DNA from: Bacteroidota bacterium
Lineage (GTDB): Bacteria > Bacteroidota > Bacteroidia > Chitinophagales > Chitinophagaceae
Length of the DNA: 64,000 nt
Assembly (NCBI GenBank): GCA_018266575.1
Contig: JAFEAE010000024.1
Location: 62,001-126,000 of the forward strand
Reading direction: 5' to 3'
Position numbers and translations under genes: made by a program. The notes under the pieces are model-generated. The model was not told the origin of the DNA and searched no databases. It was given only the letters and a program-made list of their open reading frames with translations. How positions within the stretch are numbered: the stretch's first letter is position 1; every line of letters begins with the position of its first letter. Below, piece after piece: positions 1 to 7,351 of this stretch.

Positions 1-980
1 GCAGAAAGCGGATCCAATTCAGCAGCTTTCTGTAAAACTGCAGCAGCCTCATCATATCTTTTCATAGCGGTAAGATAATATCCATACCAATCGTACGCCA
101 ATTCATAGTTTGGGTTCAATGCGATCGCTTTCCGGAATTCCTGCTCTGCTGCAGCCCAATCCCAATCGTAATAAAACCTGTAATAACCAATGGATGCGTG
201 TGGCGCCGCCAATGTTGAATCTAATTGCAATGCTTTAACAGCAGCCTGCAATGCTTTAGGAAATGCCTCCGCAGGCGCAATAAAACTGCCATATCCTAAC
301 GCCGTGTAGCAATCTGCTATTCCGGAAAATGCCAATGCATAATTACTATCTGTAGCAATAGCCTGGTTAAAATACTCAATTGCTTTTTTAAGATTCGGCG
401 GGGTTCTTTTATTCCAGAACGATCTGCCTTTCAGGTATAATTCATACGCTTCGATGCCGGGGCTTTTTTTTGATTCATTTTGTGAATTGTGTAAAACGGT
501 TACCTGTAATTTCTCTGCTATGGCATTGGAAATTTTATCCTGGATAATGAATGCGTCGTTTGCATCTTCGTCAAACTGTTCCGACCATAAATTAAAGCCA
601 TCCTCCACGTTGATCAGGCTGCTATTCACACGCACACGCCCGGCCTGCTTTTGGATGCTTCCTTCAAGAAGAAGCTGTACGCCAAGTTCTTTACCAACTT
701 CTTTTATATCGATGCTTTTGTTTCGGAACTTAAAAACAGAATACCTCGCTGAAACTTTTAATCCTTGTAAGTGGGAAAGAGAATTGATAATACCTTCACT
801 AAGCCCATCACAAAAATATTCCTGTGAGGTATCATTGCTCAAACTTAAAAAGGGAATTACTGCAATAGATTTTTCATTACCGGGTATATCTTTCTCTTTT
901 TCTGAAACTTTCTGTTTCGAAACAAAAAAAAGTATTGCAGCAACACCAATAATTACTATAATAGCAATTAGTTTTTTCAT
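1..980 (-). CDS. TolB/FlgO-like and TPR repeat protein, 3' end cut by window edge
   Basis: The reading frame opens at the ATG at 978-980 and runs off the left edge, so about 326 residues are visible. A hydrophobic N-terminal segment (about residues 4-20, IAIIVIIGVAAILFF) suggests a membrane anchor. A domain beginning SIAVIPFLSLSNDTSQEYF and continuing through GLSEGIIN...LGVQLLLEGSIQK matches the TolB-like/FlgO fold found in TPR proteins related to adenylate-cyclase and CadC-type regulators. After about residue 160 there are repeated TPR helices (IEAYELYLKGRSFW, KAIEYFNQAIATDSNYALAF, AEQEFRKAIALNPNYELAY). Such proteins are usually scaffolds; no DNA-binding or cyclase domain is visible in the part seen here. 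In-frame stops upstream exclude a longer N terminus. The exact role is not known. Confidence 0.85.
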   Translation of the reverse strand, partial: MKKLIAIIVIIGVAAILFFVSKQKVSEKEKDIPGNEKSIAVIPFLSLSNDTSQEYFCDGLSEGIINSLSHLQGLKVSARYSVFKFRNKSIDIKEVGKELGVQLLLEGSIQKQAGRVRVNSSLINVEDGFNLWSEQFDEDANDAFIIQDKISNAIAEKLQVTVLHNSQNESKKSPGIEAYELYLKGRSFWNKRTPPNLKKAIEYFNQAIATDSNYALAFSGIADCYTALGYGSFIAPAEAFPKALQAAVKALQLDSTLAAPHASIGYYRFYYDWDWAAAEQEFRKAIALNPNYELAYDWYGYYLTAMKRYDEAAAVLQKAAELDPLS

Positions 981-1581
981 ACGATTGCAGTTTTGGCTGA
1001 ATAAAGCCGGTTACTCAGCTATTTCTGATCTTCATTTATAAAATCGTTTTCTTGCAAGCCGTTTATCAGATCAAACAGGAGCGTTTGAGATAAAAAGTTA
1101 GTTGAATGAAAGTTACTGATTTGTTTTTATTTTTTACAGGGGATATTTACCTGAGAAATGCAAGCTGAATAAAATCCTTCGATACAAGTCGGTGCTGTAT
1201 AAATATCTAATGTAAGCAATGCACCATCTGCTAAAAATAAAAAAGATGTACGTGCATGTATATCTTTTTTTGTGCCCAAAACTAGCCTGAGTTTGAAGGA
1301 ATTCTTGAAGGATATTTCAACAATTATTCACTTTGTAAGGTAAAATCAACGTGCTCAATTTTTCATTTCTAAATTAAACACAACCTTTTGTTTTAATTTG
1401 ATTGACTAGATTTGCTATGCACTTTCCAAGTCATTCTTAAAGATATTGGATGTTTTTAGTTCATTTAAAGAAACGACAAACTCACTCGTTCAAATTATTG
1501 TTGTTTATTTTAAAGTGATTAGAATGAGCTTTGATCAGTAGTAAGATATTCGAATTTCATAGTATCCTACAATCATCATGA
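981..1581. other. Non-coding stretch with one terminator-like hairpin
   Basis: About 600 bp of AT-rich sequence between two minus-strand genes. I find no convincing coding frame. The only structure I can support is the hairpin at 1239-1271, listed separately. Confidence 0.6.
1239..1271 (-). terminator. Terminator-like hairpin
   Basis: Arms AAAAAAGAT (1239-1247) and ATCTTTTTT (1262-1270) enclose a partly self-complementary centre. The T-run on either strand could serve as a terminator tail, so it may act in both directions. It is the first candidate downstream of the gene at 1582-1869, though about 310 bp away. Confidence 0.45.
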
Positions 1582-1869
1582 TTATTTGAAAGGGGCGATA
1601 ACGACCTTAATCCCTCTGTTTGGAGAATTTGCCCAATCCAGAAGTATGTTACTGTCAATTGATGTATATACATCTTTTTGTGAAGGATCTTCCGGAAGAT
1701 TTTTCATGGGCACTAACATGAGGTAGTGAGGTTCCATATAATCAAGCCTGTTGTCCATTGTCACACCTTTGACTTGTACGTAGTGAAATCCTTTTTCTTT
1801 TAGCCGCTGCAGGCTTTCAACCGTAAGAGTTATGAAAGAACGTATATTTTCTGAAGTTTGTTTTTTCAA
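1582..1869 (-). CDS. Small hypothetical protein, possible Crp/Fnr target
   Basis: A 95-residue protein of unknown family, with no signal peptide or membrane segment. The only start available before residue 38 is a TTG at 1869; the frame is closed by TAG a few codons upstream. The middle (HYVQVKGVTMDNRLDYMEPHYLMLVPM) looks like a compact alpha/beta fold, but I do not recognise it. It reads in the same direction as the Crp/Fnr gene and starts 127 bp beyond that gene's stop. A TTGAN5ATCAC site (1971-1984) lies in the gap between them. A possible -7 box, TAGCTTTA on the minus strand (1919-1926), would place the mRNA start near 1914. I infer that it may be controlled by the neighbouring regulator. 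Confidence 0.6.
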   Translation of the reverse strand: MKKQTSENIRSFITLTVESLQRLKEKGFHYVQVKGVTMDNRLDYMEPHYLMLVPMKNLPEDPSQKDVYTSIDSNILLDWANSPNRGIKVVIAPFK

Positions 1870-1970
1870 CCGGGATTTTTGTGGGATAAAAAGTAACTAC
1901 CTCTTCAATGTAAAAAAGTAAAGCTATTTGGTAAATCGAAGCGACGTTGTAACTATTATCACTTCAAAAA

Positions 1971-1984
1971 GTGATTTTTATCAA
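1971..1984 (-). promoter_or_regulatory. Candidate Crp/Fnr operator upstream of the 1582-1869 gene
   Basis: On the minus strand this reads TTGATAAAAATCAC, one base from the FNR consensus TTGATN4ATCAA and an exact match to the TTGAN5ATCAC form of the two sites next to the Crp/Fnr gene. It overlaps a perfect 7-bp inverted repeat ATCACTT/AAGTGAT (1958-1975). Its centre is about 63 bp upstream of the inferred mRNA start of the gene at 1582-1869. Confidence 0.5.
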
Positions 1985-1996
1985 TTTTTGAAACGA

Positions 1997-2704
1997 CTAT
2001 TTGTAATCTGCGATATGGATGAGCTTCTTTACATCCATGACAATTATTTTCCTTCCCCGGGTTTCCAGTATGCCATCCCTCTTAAATTCAGTGAGCATGC
2101 GGACTATGTTTTCCCGTGCAGTGCCAACAAGGCTTGCAAGATCGTCGCGGCTCATATTGATTTCGACTGGCATGCCTGGTTGAAAATTTGTTTTGTATTT
2201 TTCGCGCAATACTACAAGTTGGAGAGCGAGCCTTTCGCGGACAGGTTTTTGTGCAAATAAAGTAAGGTTATTAATGAGAACCGCAAATTCATGAGCGAGT
2301 GTTTTTAATAGCCGCCTGTTTAAAATAGGTGAATGTTGTAAAGCCCAAAGAAAATCTTCTTTCGCAATAAAACTGATGAGTGATTCTTCTAACGCTACCG
2401 CGGAATCCGGGTAACGCTCTTCAGCAAGCACTGCATGATAGCCCAGTAGTTCTCCGGAATTTACTACGTATACAATATGCTCCTTCCCATCTCCATCAAG
2501 TTTATATTTTTTTGCTTTTCCTTCTGCTACAAAAAAAATCCCTGAAGGAAAAGCGCCTTCGCGGAAAATAATCTCCCCTTTCCTATATAGTTTATCTGTC
2601 TTGTGTGCAGTAAGCAATTCCATATCTTCCGAAGGTAGTTCAGAAAGTATCGATCCGCTTTTGAAATCCCAGTTGTCGATAGGAAAGATATCTTTTATGC
2701 TCAT
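1997..2704 (-). CDS. Crp/Fnr family transcriptional regulator
   Basis: A 235-residue regulator. Residues about 30-120 form a cyclic-nucleotide-binding-type jelly roll (KGEIIFREGAFPSGIFFVAEGKAKKYK...GELLGYHAVLAEE). A linking helix follows, then a winged HTH at about 180-225 (INMSRDDLASLVGTARENIVRML). The recognition helix carries R197, E198 and R202 at the spacing of CRP Arg180, Glu181 and Arg185, which read GTGA half-sites. It has no cysteines at all, so an FNR-type iron-sulphur cluster is excluded; the effector is unknown. A longer frame could begin at 2746, but its first 14 codons would lie inside the promoter (-7 box TAAATTTG at 2713-2720 on the minus strand), so I take the ATG at 2704. 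It is divergent from the GcvH-like operon, with two candidate operators between them. Confidence 0.9.
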   Translation of the reverse strand: MSIKDIFPIDNWDFKSGSILSELPSEDMELLTAHKTDKLYRKGEIIFREGAFPSGIFFVAEGKAKKYKLDGDGKEHIVYVVNSGELLGYHAVLAEERYPDSAVALEESLISFIAKEDFLWALQHSPILNRRLLKTLAHEFAVLINNLTLFAQKPVRERLALQLVVLREKYKTNFQPGMPVEINMSRDDLASLVGTARENIVRMLTEFKRDGILETRGRKIIVMDVKKLIHIADYK

Positions 2705-2712
2705 GGTAACCG

Positions 2713-2720
2713 CAAATTTA
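2713..2720 (-). promoter_or_regulatory. -7 box of the Crp/Fnr gene
   Basis: The minus strand reads TAAATTTG, an exact match to the Bacteroidota -7 element TAnnTTTG, 8 bp before the ATG at 2704. The region expected for the -33 element (about 2740-2743) falls inside the operator at 2733-2746, which suggests autorepression. Confidence 0.55.
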
Positions 2721-2732
2721 TCTTTTTTAAAA

Positions 2733-2746
2733 TTGACATAAATCAC
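2733..2746 (+). promoter_or_regulatory. Candidate Crp/Fnr operator 1
   Basis: TTGACATAAATCAC matches the TTGAN5ATCAC pattern. It covers the -33 region of the Crp/Fnr gene, and its centre is about 63 bp upstream of the inferred start of the GcvH-like operon mRNA. It faces operator 2 in inverted orientation, with centres 22 bp apart. Confidence 0.55.
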
Positions 2747-2754
2747 TATTTGCT

Positions 2755-2768
2755 GTGATAATGTTCAA
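2755..2768 (-). promoter_or_regulatory. Candidate Crp/Fnr operator 2 (activator position)
   Basis: The minus strand reads TTGAACATTATCAC, again TTGAN5ATCAC. With the mRNA start placed by the -7 box at 2791-2798, its centre (2761.5) lies at about -41.5, the standard class II position for CRP/FNR activators. No TTTG -33 box is present at the right spacing, which fits an activator-dependent promoter. Confidence 0.55.
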
Positions 2769-2790
2769 CGCGGGATAAATAAGCTGCAAA

Positions 2791-2798
2791 TAGTTTTG
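2791..2798 (+). promoter_or_regulatory. -7 box of the GcvH-like operon
   Basis: TAGTTTTG is an exact TAnnTTTG match. It ends only 4 bp before the ATG at 2803, so the transcript would begin at or within a base or two of the start codon (leaderless). Confidence 0.5.
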
Positions 2799-2802
2799 CA
2801 AT

Positions 2803-3207
2803 ATGCATTTTGACAGACACCGTAAGAGAGATTTGTATTACACCAATGATCATGAATGGATAGACTTCCAAGGGGCAGTGGCATTTGTTGGGATATGCAG
2901 GTTTAAGTTAACCGGTTTCAGGAAGATACAAAAGATACAATGCTGTGAACCCTCTATTATTCAAAGGGACAAAATCATTGCAAGAATCTTCTCTAATGAA
3001 TTTGAAATAAAAGTTCATATGCCCGTTGCAGGGAAAATTTTGACATTCAATGATATCTTTCATGATGATCAAAATCTGGATCAATTGCTGCGATATCCTG
3101 AAGACACTGGCTGGCTTTTTAAGATTGCACCATTGCAACCCTATGAAAGAAAAGATTTGTTATCACCCGCTCTATATGCAAAAAAAAATCAAGGGATAAA
3201 AGTTTGA
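2803..3207 (+). CDS. GcvH-like protein lacking the lipoylation lysine
   Basis: A 134-residue homologue of glycine cleavage H protein. It keeps the family signatures YTNDHEW (residues 13-19), VAFVGI, MPVAGKILTFND (73-84) and DTGWLFKI near the C terminus. Aligned from the conserved PVAG, the lipoyl-lysine position of the ESVKA motif falls on Glu66 (FSNEF, 63-67), so it cannot carry lipoate there and is unlikely to be a working H protein. It may be a scaffold or a relative of the GcvH-like lipoate-binding proteins of sulphur metabolism that has lost its cofactor. The methyltransferase gene begins 3 bp after its stop, so it heads an operon. Homology is clear; function is inference. Confidence 0.8.
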   Translation: MHFDRHRKRDLYYTNDHEWIDFQGAVAFVGICRFKLTGFRKIQKIQCCEPSIIQRDKIIARIFSNEFEIKVHMPVAGKILTFNDIFHDDQNLDQLLRYPEDTGWLFKIAPLQPYERKDLLSPALYAKKNQGIKV

Positions 3208-3210
3208 AAC

Positions 3211-3828
3211 ATGATTAATTCCCTATTTGATAAAAAAGATGGCCGCCGGAAATGGTTTAGATCAGATGATAGGTTTAATAGCCTTTATCCTTCATCCATA
3301 CAAGAGCTGGCAAAAAGACATTGGACACCTCTCAGGATGGCGAAAAAGGCTGCAGGTTTCCTGGCAGATGGGACAGCGGGTCAAAGGATATTAGATATTG
3401 GAAGTGGCGTGGGGAAGTTCTGCCTGGTGGCAGCTTATTATTTTCCCAAAGTATACTGGTATGGCATTGAACAAAGAAAGCAATTAACTACATACGCCGA
3501 TGCTGCTAAAAATTACCTGCAATTAGAAAATGCTTTTTTTAATCATGGAAATTTCACACAACTCAACTTTAAAAATTTTGATCATTTTTATTTTTTCAAT
3601 TCGTTCTATGAGAATTTGGATGATTCTGATAAAATAGATGACAGCATTGCTTATTCAGAAGAGTTATATATCTATTATAACCGGTACCTGTCCCTGCAAC
3701 TGGAGATGAGGCCAACAGGCACTAAGATTGCAACCTTGCATAGTTATGGAGAAGTTATTCCATCCTGTTATAAGGAGGTGGGCTCTGAATTTACGGATGA
3801 ACTGAAATTTTGGATAAAAGCAGAATAA
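3211..3828 (+). CDS. Class I SAM-dependent methyltransferase (copy 1)
   Basis: A 205-residue protein with methyltransferase motif I ILDIGSGVGKFCLVAA (about residues 66-81) and the acidic-loop region YGIEQRKQL that follows it. It is closely related to the protein at 5435-6070: both share LAKRHWTPL, LDIGSGVGKFCL, HGNFTQ, FDHFYF.NSFYENL, YSEELY and a final LKFWIK. The substrate is unknown. It begins 3 bp after the GcvH-like gene, and the SulP gene follows after 15 bp, so the three are probably co-transcribed. The C-terminal half is conserved between the copies, which argues that both are functional. Confidence 0.85.
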   Translation: MINSLFDKKDGRRKWFRSDDRFNSLYPSSIQELAKRHWTPLRMAKKAAGFLADGTAGQRILDIGSGVGKFCLVAAYYFPKVYWYGIEQRKQLTTYADAAKNYLQLENAFFNHGNFTQLNFKNFDHFYFFNSFYENLDDSDKIDDSIAYSEELYIYYNRYLSLQLEMRPTGTKIATLHSYGEVIPSCYKEVGSEFTDELKFWIKAE

Positions 3829-3843
3829 AACATTTAAAAAATA

Positions 3844-5394
3844 GTGAAAAGAAAGATTAAGTATTACCGGTTGCTCTGGCTCAAATATGATCTTCCGGCA
3901 GGCATATCTGTTTTTCTGGTGGCACTTCCACTTTGCCTGGGGATTGCGCTTGCCTCCGGAGCCCCGTTATATGCAGGCCTGCTCTCAGGTATTATCGGAG
4001 GATTGCTGGTATCACTATTGAGCGGTTCCCAACTCGCTGTCTCCGGCCCTGCAGCAGGACTTACCACTGTTGTTTCCGCTTCCATTCTATCTTTTGGAGA
4101 CTACAGGATATTCCTGCTTACAGTAATTATAGCTGGTTTGTTCCAACTGTCGCTTGGGTTATTCAGACTGGGGACGATTGCGAATTATTTTCCTTCTTCT
4201 GTAATTAAAGGAATGCTTGCCGCGATCGGGATTATTTTGATCAGTAAACAAATACCTCTTGCTTTTGGATATGACAAACCTGATTTTTGGAGAAATAGTT
4301 TTGTACATATCATTTCTTCGGAAAACATTTTTGAAAAATTCAGGAGCTTTAACCGCGAGACTGCTACATCTGCAATAATCCTTACTATAGTATCGCTTAC
4401 TATCCTGTTTTTATTGCAAAGCCCGTATGCAAAAAAACTCAAGGTTCTTCCCGCGCCATTGGTTGTCGTTATTGTCGGTATATTGCTCAATGGTATTATG
4501 GCCAAATTATTTGCTGCTTACAGTTTGAAACATGCACAGCTTGTAAACATTCCCGCTAACATTTTTTCTTCGATATCGTTTCCTGATTTTTCAAAATTGT
4601 TTGAAACATCACTTATTTGGAAAAACGGAATAGTGATCGGGTTGCTCGCTTCACTCGAAACGCTATTATGTATAGAAGCGATTGATAAACTTGACCTGCA
4701 TAATAGAATTACACCGGTCAATAGGGAATTAATTGCACAAGGGATTGGAAATATCGCTTGTGGTTTACTTGGTGCAATACCCATCACCGCAGTTGTAGTA
4801 AGAGGTTCAGCAAATGTTGATGCCGGTGCACGATCAAAACTTTCTTCGTTTACTCACGGTCTCTTTTTATTGCTTGCAATTATATGTATCCCGTCATTGC
4901 TCAATATGATCCCCTATGCAACGTTGGCTTCGATCTTACTGATAACCGGGTTTAACCTTACCAGGCCTCGTTTATACAAACATATGTGGAGCCTCGGATG
5001 GAAACAGTTTTTACCTTTTGTAATCACTATATTCATAATCCTGATCAGTGACTTGTTGATTGGTGTGAGTATCGGTTTGCTCATTTCTGTTTATTTTATC
5101 ATTCAAAATAATTTTAGAGCTGAATATAAGATCAGCAAGGTCATGCATAACGAAACGGAGATCTATTATGTAAAGCTTAACACGAATGTCACTTTTCTAA
5201 ATAAAGTGAACCTGCAAAAAGCACTGGATGAAATTCCCGCCTACAGCGAACTTACCATTGATGGAAGCGAATGCAATTTTATTGACTACGATATTTTAGA
5301 GATCATCAGCGAATTTCAAAATAAAGCTGATGACAGGGAAATCAACGTTTCCTTGAAAGGTATTCAAAAGATAAATGTGAACACTATCCACTAG
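3844..5394 (+). CDS. SulP family inorganic anion transporter with STAS domain
   Basis: A 516-residue membrane protein. It has about ten or more hydrophobic segments from residue 17 on, with the family opening DLPAGISVFLVALPLCLGIALASGAP and SGPAAGLTTVV. The C-terminal ~95 residues (EIYYVKLNTNVTFLNKVNL...LTIDGSECNFIDYDILEIISEF) form a STAS domain. SulP proteins move sulfate, bicarbonate or other anions; the substrate cannot be told from sequence. The start is a GTG at 3844, because no ATG exists before the first membrane segment. It lies between the two methyltransferase copies, which makes an exchange of methyl or sulphur compounds conceivable but unproven. Confidence 0.9.
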   Translation: MKRKIKYYRLLWLKYDLPAGISVFLVALPLCLGIALASGAPLYAGLLSGIIGGLLVSLLSGSQLAVSGPAAGLTTVVSASILSFGDYRIFLLTVIIAGLFQLSLGLFRLGTIANYFPSSVIKGMLAAIGIILISKQIPLAFGYDKPDFWRNSFVHIISSENIFEKFRSFNRETATSAIILTIVSLTILFLLQSPYAKKLKVLPAPLVVVIVGILLNGIMAKLFAAYSLKHAQLVNIPANIFSSISFPDFSKLFETSLIWKNGIVIGLLASLETLLCIEAIDKLDLHNRITPVNRELIAQGIGNIACGLLGAIPITAVVVRGSANVDAGARSKLSSFTHGLFLLLAIICIPSLLNMIPYATLASILLITGFNLTRPRLYKHMWSLGWKQFLPFVITIFIILISDLLIGVSIGLLISVYFIIQNNFRAEYKISKVMHNETEIYYVKLNTNVTFLNKVNLQKALDEIPAYSELTIDGSECNFIDYDILEIISEFQNKADDREINVSLKGIQKINVNTIH

Positions 5395-5434
5395 CAAAAA
5401 GTTATCGGATTTTTTTAAAATCTAATAAAGAATA

Positions 5435-6070
5435 ATGAATAAGGATCAACACTTGCAAATCTCCGCTACGCTTGAAGAAGTGACATCTACATTGCATCAA
5501 TGGTTCAGTTCAGACGAACAATTCAATCACCTGTATCCTTTACCTGTTCAGGCATTAGCGAAAAGGCACTGGACACCCCTCCATGTTGCATACCTGGCCT
5601 CAAAGCATCTTGCAGCAGAAACCGGTTCCCGTATACTGGATATTGGAAGTGGCGTAGGTAAGTTTTGCCTTGCAGCCGCTTATTACAGGCCTGACTCTTT
5701 TTATTATGGGATCGAACAACGGAGGCCGCTTGTCAGAGATGCTGAAACAGCAAGAAAAATATTAAAGTCAACAAACGTGTCTTTTATTCATGGAAATTTT
5801 ACCCAGATAGATTTTAAACAGTTTGATCATTTCTATTTCTATAATTCATTTTATGAAAACCTGGCCTCCACAGATAAGATAGATTATGACATACAATATT
5901 CAGAAGAACTATACGATTATTATTCCCGCTTCTTGCGCAAGCGATTGGAACAAAAACCGGCAGGTACAAAGCTTGTGACCTTTCATAGCATGGAAGATGA
6001 GCTTCCTTCCGGCTTTGAGTTAGTAGGTTCGGATTTGAGCAATCTATTGAAGTTCTGGATAAAAATATAA
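5435..6070 (+). CDS. Class I SAM-dependent methyltransferase (copy 2)
   Basis: A 211-residue paralogue of the gene at 3211-3828, with motif I ILDIGSGVGKFCLAAA and the same conserved blocks along its whole length. The N terminus is about 8 residues longer (MNKDQHLQISATLEEVTSTLHQWF). The copies have diverged well beyond a recent duplication, so both have probably been under selection. It sits 40 bp after the SulP gene and 23 bp before the DUF983 gene. Substrate unknown. Confidence 0.85.
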   Translation: MNKDQHLQISATLEEVTSTLHQWFSSDEQFNHLYPLPVQALAKRHWTPLHVAYLASKHLAAETGSRILDIGSGVGKFCLAAAYYRPDSFYYGIEQRRPLVRDAETARKILKSTNVSFIHGNFTQIDFKQFDHFYFYNSFYENLASTDKIDYDIQYSEELYDYYSRFLRKRLEQKPAGTKLVTFHSMEDELPSGFELVGSDLSNLLKFWIKI

Positions 6071-6093
6071 TTATAGCTTAATTACAATTAGCA

Positions 6094-6531
6094 ATGTGCG
6101 CTGATAAAAAAAATAATGGGCCAGGGTATTTATGGAGCGTGTTCCATCATAAATGTTCACGCTGCAGAACAGGTAGAATGTTCAAAGTAAAAAATGCATA
6201 TCACCTGAAGCATTTTATGAAAATGTATGACCGTTGTCCTGCTTGTACACAATACTTTGAGATAGAACCCGGATTTTATTACGGAACGGCGTATATAAGT
6301 TATGCAATAACAGTTGCACTTTCTGTTGCCACTTTTATCGGGTGGTGGCTGCTATTAGGATTTTCACTGGAAGACAATAGCGTATTAAAATGGATTGTAT
6401 CGAATATGATTGTGCTCATTCTGATACAACCTTATTTGATGCGTTTATCACGTGCTATATGGCTGTCATTTTTCGTGCCCTATAACGCGAATTGGCAAAC
6501 TGAAAAACCCGAAGATCCAGAACGTATGTAA
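6094..6531 (+). CDS. DUF983 family membrane protein
   Basis: A 145-residue protein. The cytoplasmic N-terminal part has two zinc-ribbon-like Cys pairs (CSRCRTGRMF at about residue 20 and CPACTQYF at about 49), followed by FEIEPGFYYGTAYISYA and two hydrophobic segments (about 68-90 and 97-117). This is the normal architecture of DUF983, whose function is unknown. It is the last gene of the run that starts with the GcvH-like gene; nothing obvious terminates transcription immediately after it. Confidence 0.85.
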   Translation: MCADKKNNGPGYLWSVFHHKCSRCRTGRMFKVKNAYHLKHFMKMYDRCPACTQYFEIEPGFYYGTAYISYAITVALSVATFIGWWLLLGFSLEDNSVLKWIVSNMIVLILIQPYLMRLSRAIWLSFFVPYNANWQTEKPEDPERM

Positions 6532-6636
6532 CTTATTGTTTCTTCATTCTCGGTGTGATTTGCTTTCAAATTCAGTTGTACTGCCATGGTTCCTGTCCCC
6601 ACGAACCACATTTCAAAATTGGATATGGCGAGTTGG

Positions 6637-6759
6637 TTAAAATATTTTGCATGATAATGATAGATACCCGATACAGTAAATAACGGGTTGTTTTGCGAAA
6701 AGGTCATTTATGGTTGCAGCAAGTTCAGACGGCTCTAATAACTGACTTTGTTTCCATGG
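6637..6759 (-). pseudogene. Fragment of a rhodanese-like protein
   Basis: A 40-codon minus-strand frame reads PWKQSQLLEPSELAATINDL then FAKQPVIYCIG, resembling the start of the rhodanese-like domain of secreted Bacteroidota proteins (Q.L.P.ELA..I......P.IY.IG). The match ends at YCIG; the frame then stops at TAA, and the catalytic CxxCP-type loop and the rest are missing. There is no upstream start because TAG precedes the fragment. I read it as a decayed remnant; the family assignment is from memory of the pattern. Confidence 0.4.
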
Positions 6760-6962
6760 CTAATTATTTTGTTTTGGCAATTTTTTAAAGGAGAAAATTC
6801 CCGGGGCAAAACTTAACAAAACAAGTGTTTATGATGATTTTCTTTTTCTTACATACAGTATTCAGAAATGAATTCTTTTTTAATCCTTTAACTAATTTCT
6901 TTGGATCTTTTTAAAATAGAAAATAAAAATTACAGGTATTATTAATTTAGAATAAGGCATAT

Positions 6963-6994
6963 TTTACAAAAATGTATTATCCTTGATATATTTG
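6963..6994 (+). promoter_or_regulatory. Promoter of the DUF6660-receptor set
   Basis: The -7 box TATATTTG (6987-6994) is an exact TAnnTTTG match; a weak -33 (TTTA, 6963-6966) lies 20 bp upstream. The box ends 4 bp before the GTG start at 6999, so this transcript too may be leaderless. Confidence 0.5.
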
Positions 6995-6998
6995 CCTT

Positions 6999-7310
6999 GT
7001 GAAAATATTCTTATACATATTTTCTTCATACATCCTGTTGCTTTCAGCAATCCCCTGTTGTGCAATAGGAAATTGTAATGATAGCAAGTTGAATAAAAGC
7101 GAGCAACAAAAAGATGCAGGTAAAAACGATGCTTGCGGAAACTGTTCTCCGTTTGCAACCTGTGGAAATTGTACAGGATTTACTGCAAAGGTTTCTATTA
7201 TTATAATGAACAAGCCACAGCAGGTAACGAGAGGAGTTTTTGTGCATTGCCCGGACGATCCTCTTGAGATGTATATCCCTTCATTCTGGCAGCCTCCGCG
7301 GTTAGGTTAA
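6999..7310 (+). CDS. DUF6660-like small secreted Cys-rich protein
   Basis: A 103-residue protein starting at GTG 6999 with a clear signal peptide (KIFLYIFSSYILLLSAIPCCA). The mature part has Cys-rich motifs NC (25-26), CGNCSPFATCGNC (about 46-58) and a final WQPPRLG, the layout of DUF6660-type proteins encoded next to TonB receptors in Bacteroidota. The cysteines suggest metal handling at the cell envelope; the metal is unknown (copper is a guess from similar neighbourhoods). The TonB receptor gene begins 41 bp downstream. Confidence 0.7.
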   Translation: MKIFLYIFSSYILLLSAIPCCAIGNCNDSKLNKSEQQKDAGKNDACGNCSPFATCGNCTGFTAKVSIIIMNKPQQVTRGVFVHCPDDPLEMYIPSFWQPPRLG

Positions 7311-7351
7311 TCATTTATTCTTTCACATTTTTATTAACCTAATTTAAGATA

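Larger units (their letters stand above)
6532..6998. other. Intergenic stretch with a gene remnant and a promoter
   Basis: About 470 bp without an intact gene. On the minus strand it contains a rhodanese-like fragment (6637-6759). A second minus frame (ATG at 6707 down to 6480, overlapping the 3' end of the DUF983 gene) reads like real protein in places (NQLAISNFEMWFVGTGTMAV), but I cannot name it. The promoter of the gene at 6999 lies at the right end. Confidence 0.5.

Noticed and set aside
454-1041. 195-codon plus-strand frame
   Set aside because: It is the shadow of the minus-strand TolB/TPR gene; the minus frame carries recognisable domains.
1928-2260. 110-codon plus-strand frame
   Set aside because: It overlaps the C-terminal half of the Crp/Fnr gene on the other strand and has no family features.
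6480-6707. 75-codon minus-strand frame
   Set aside because: It overlaps the 3' end of the DUF983 gene and cannot be assigned; possibly part of a decayed gene, so only mentioned in the region note.
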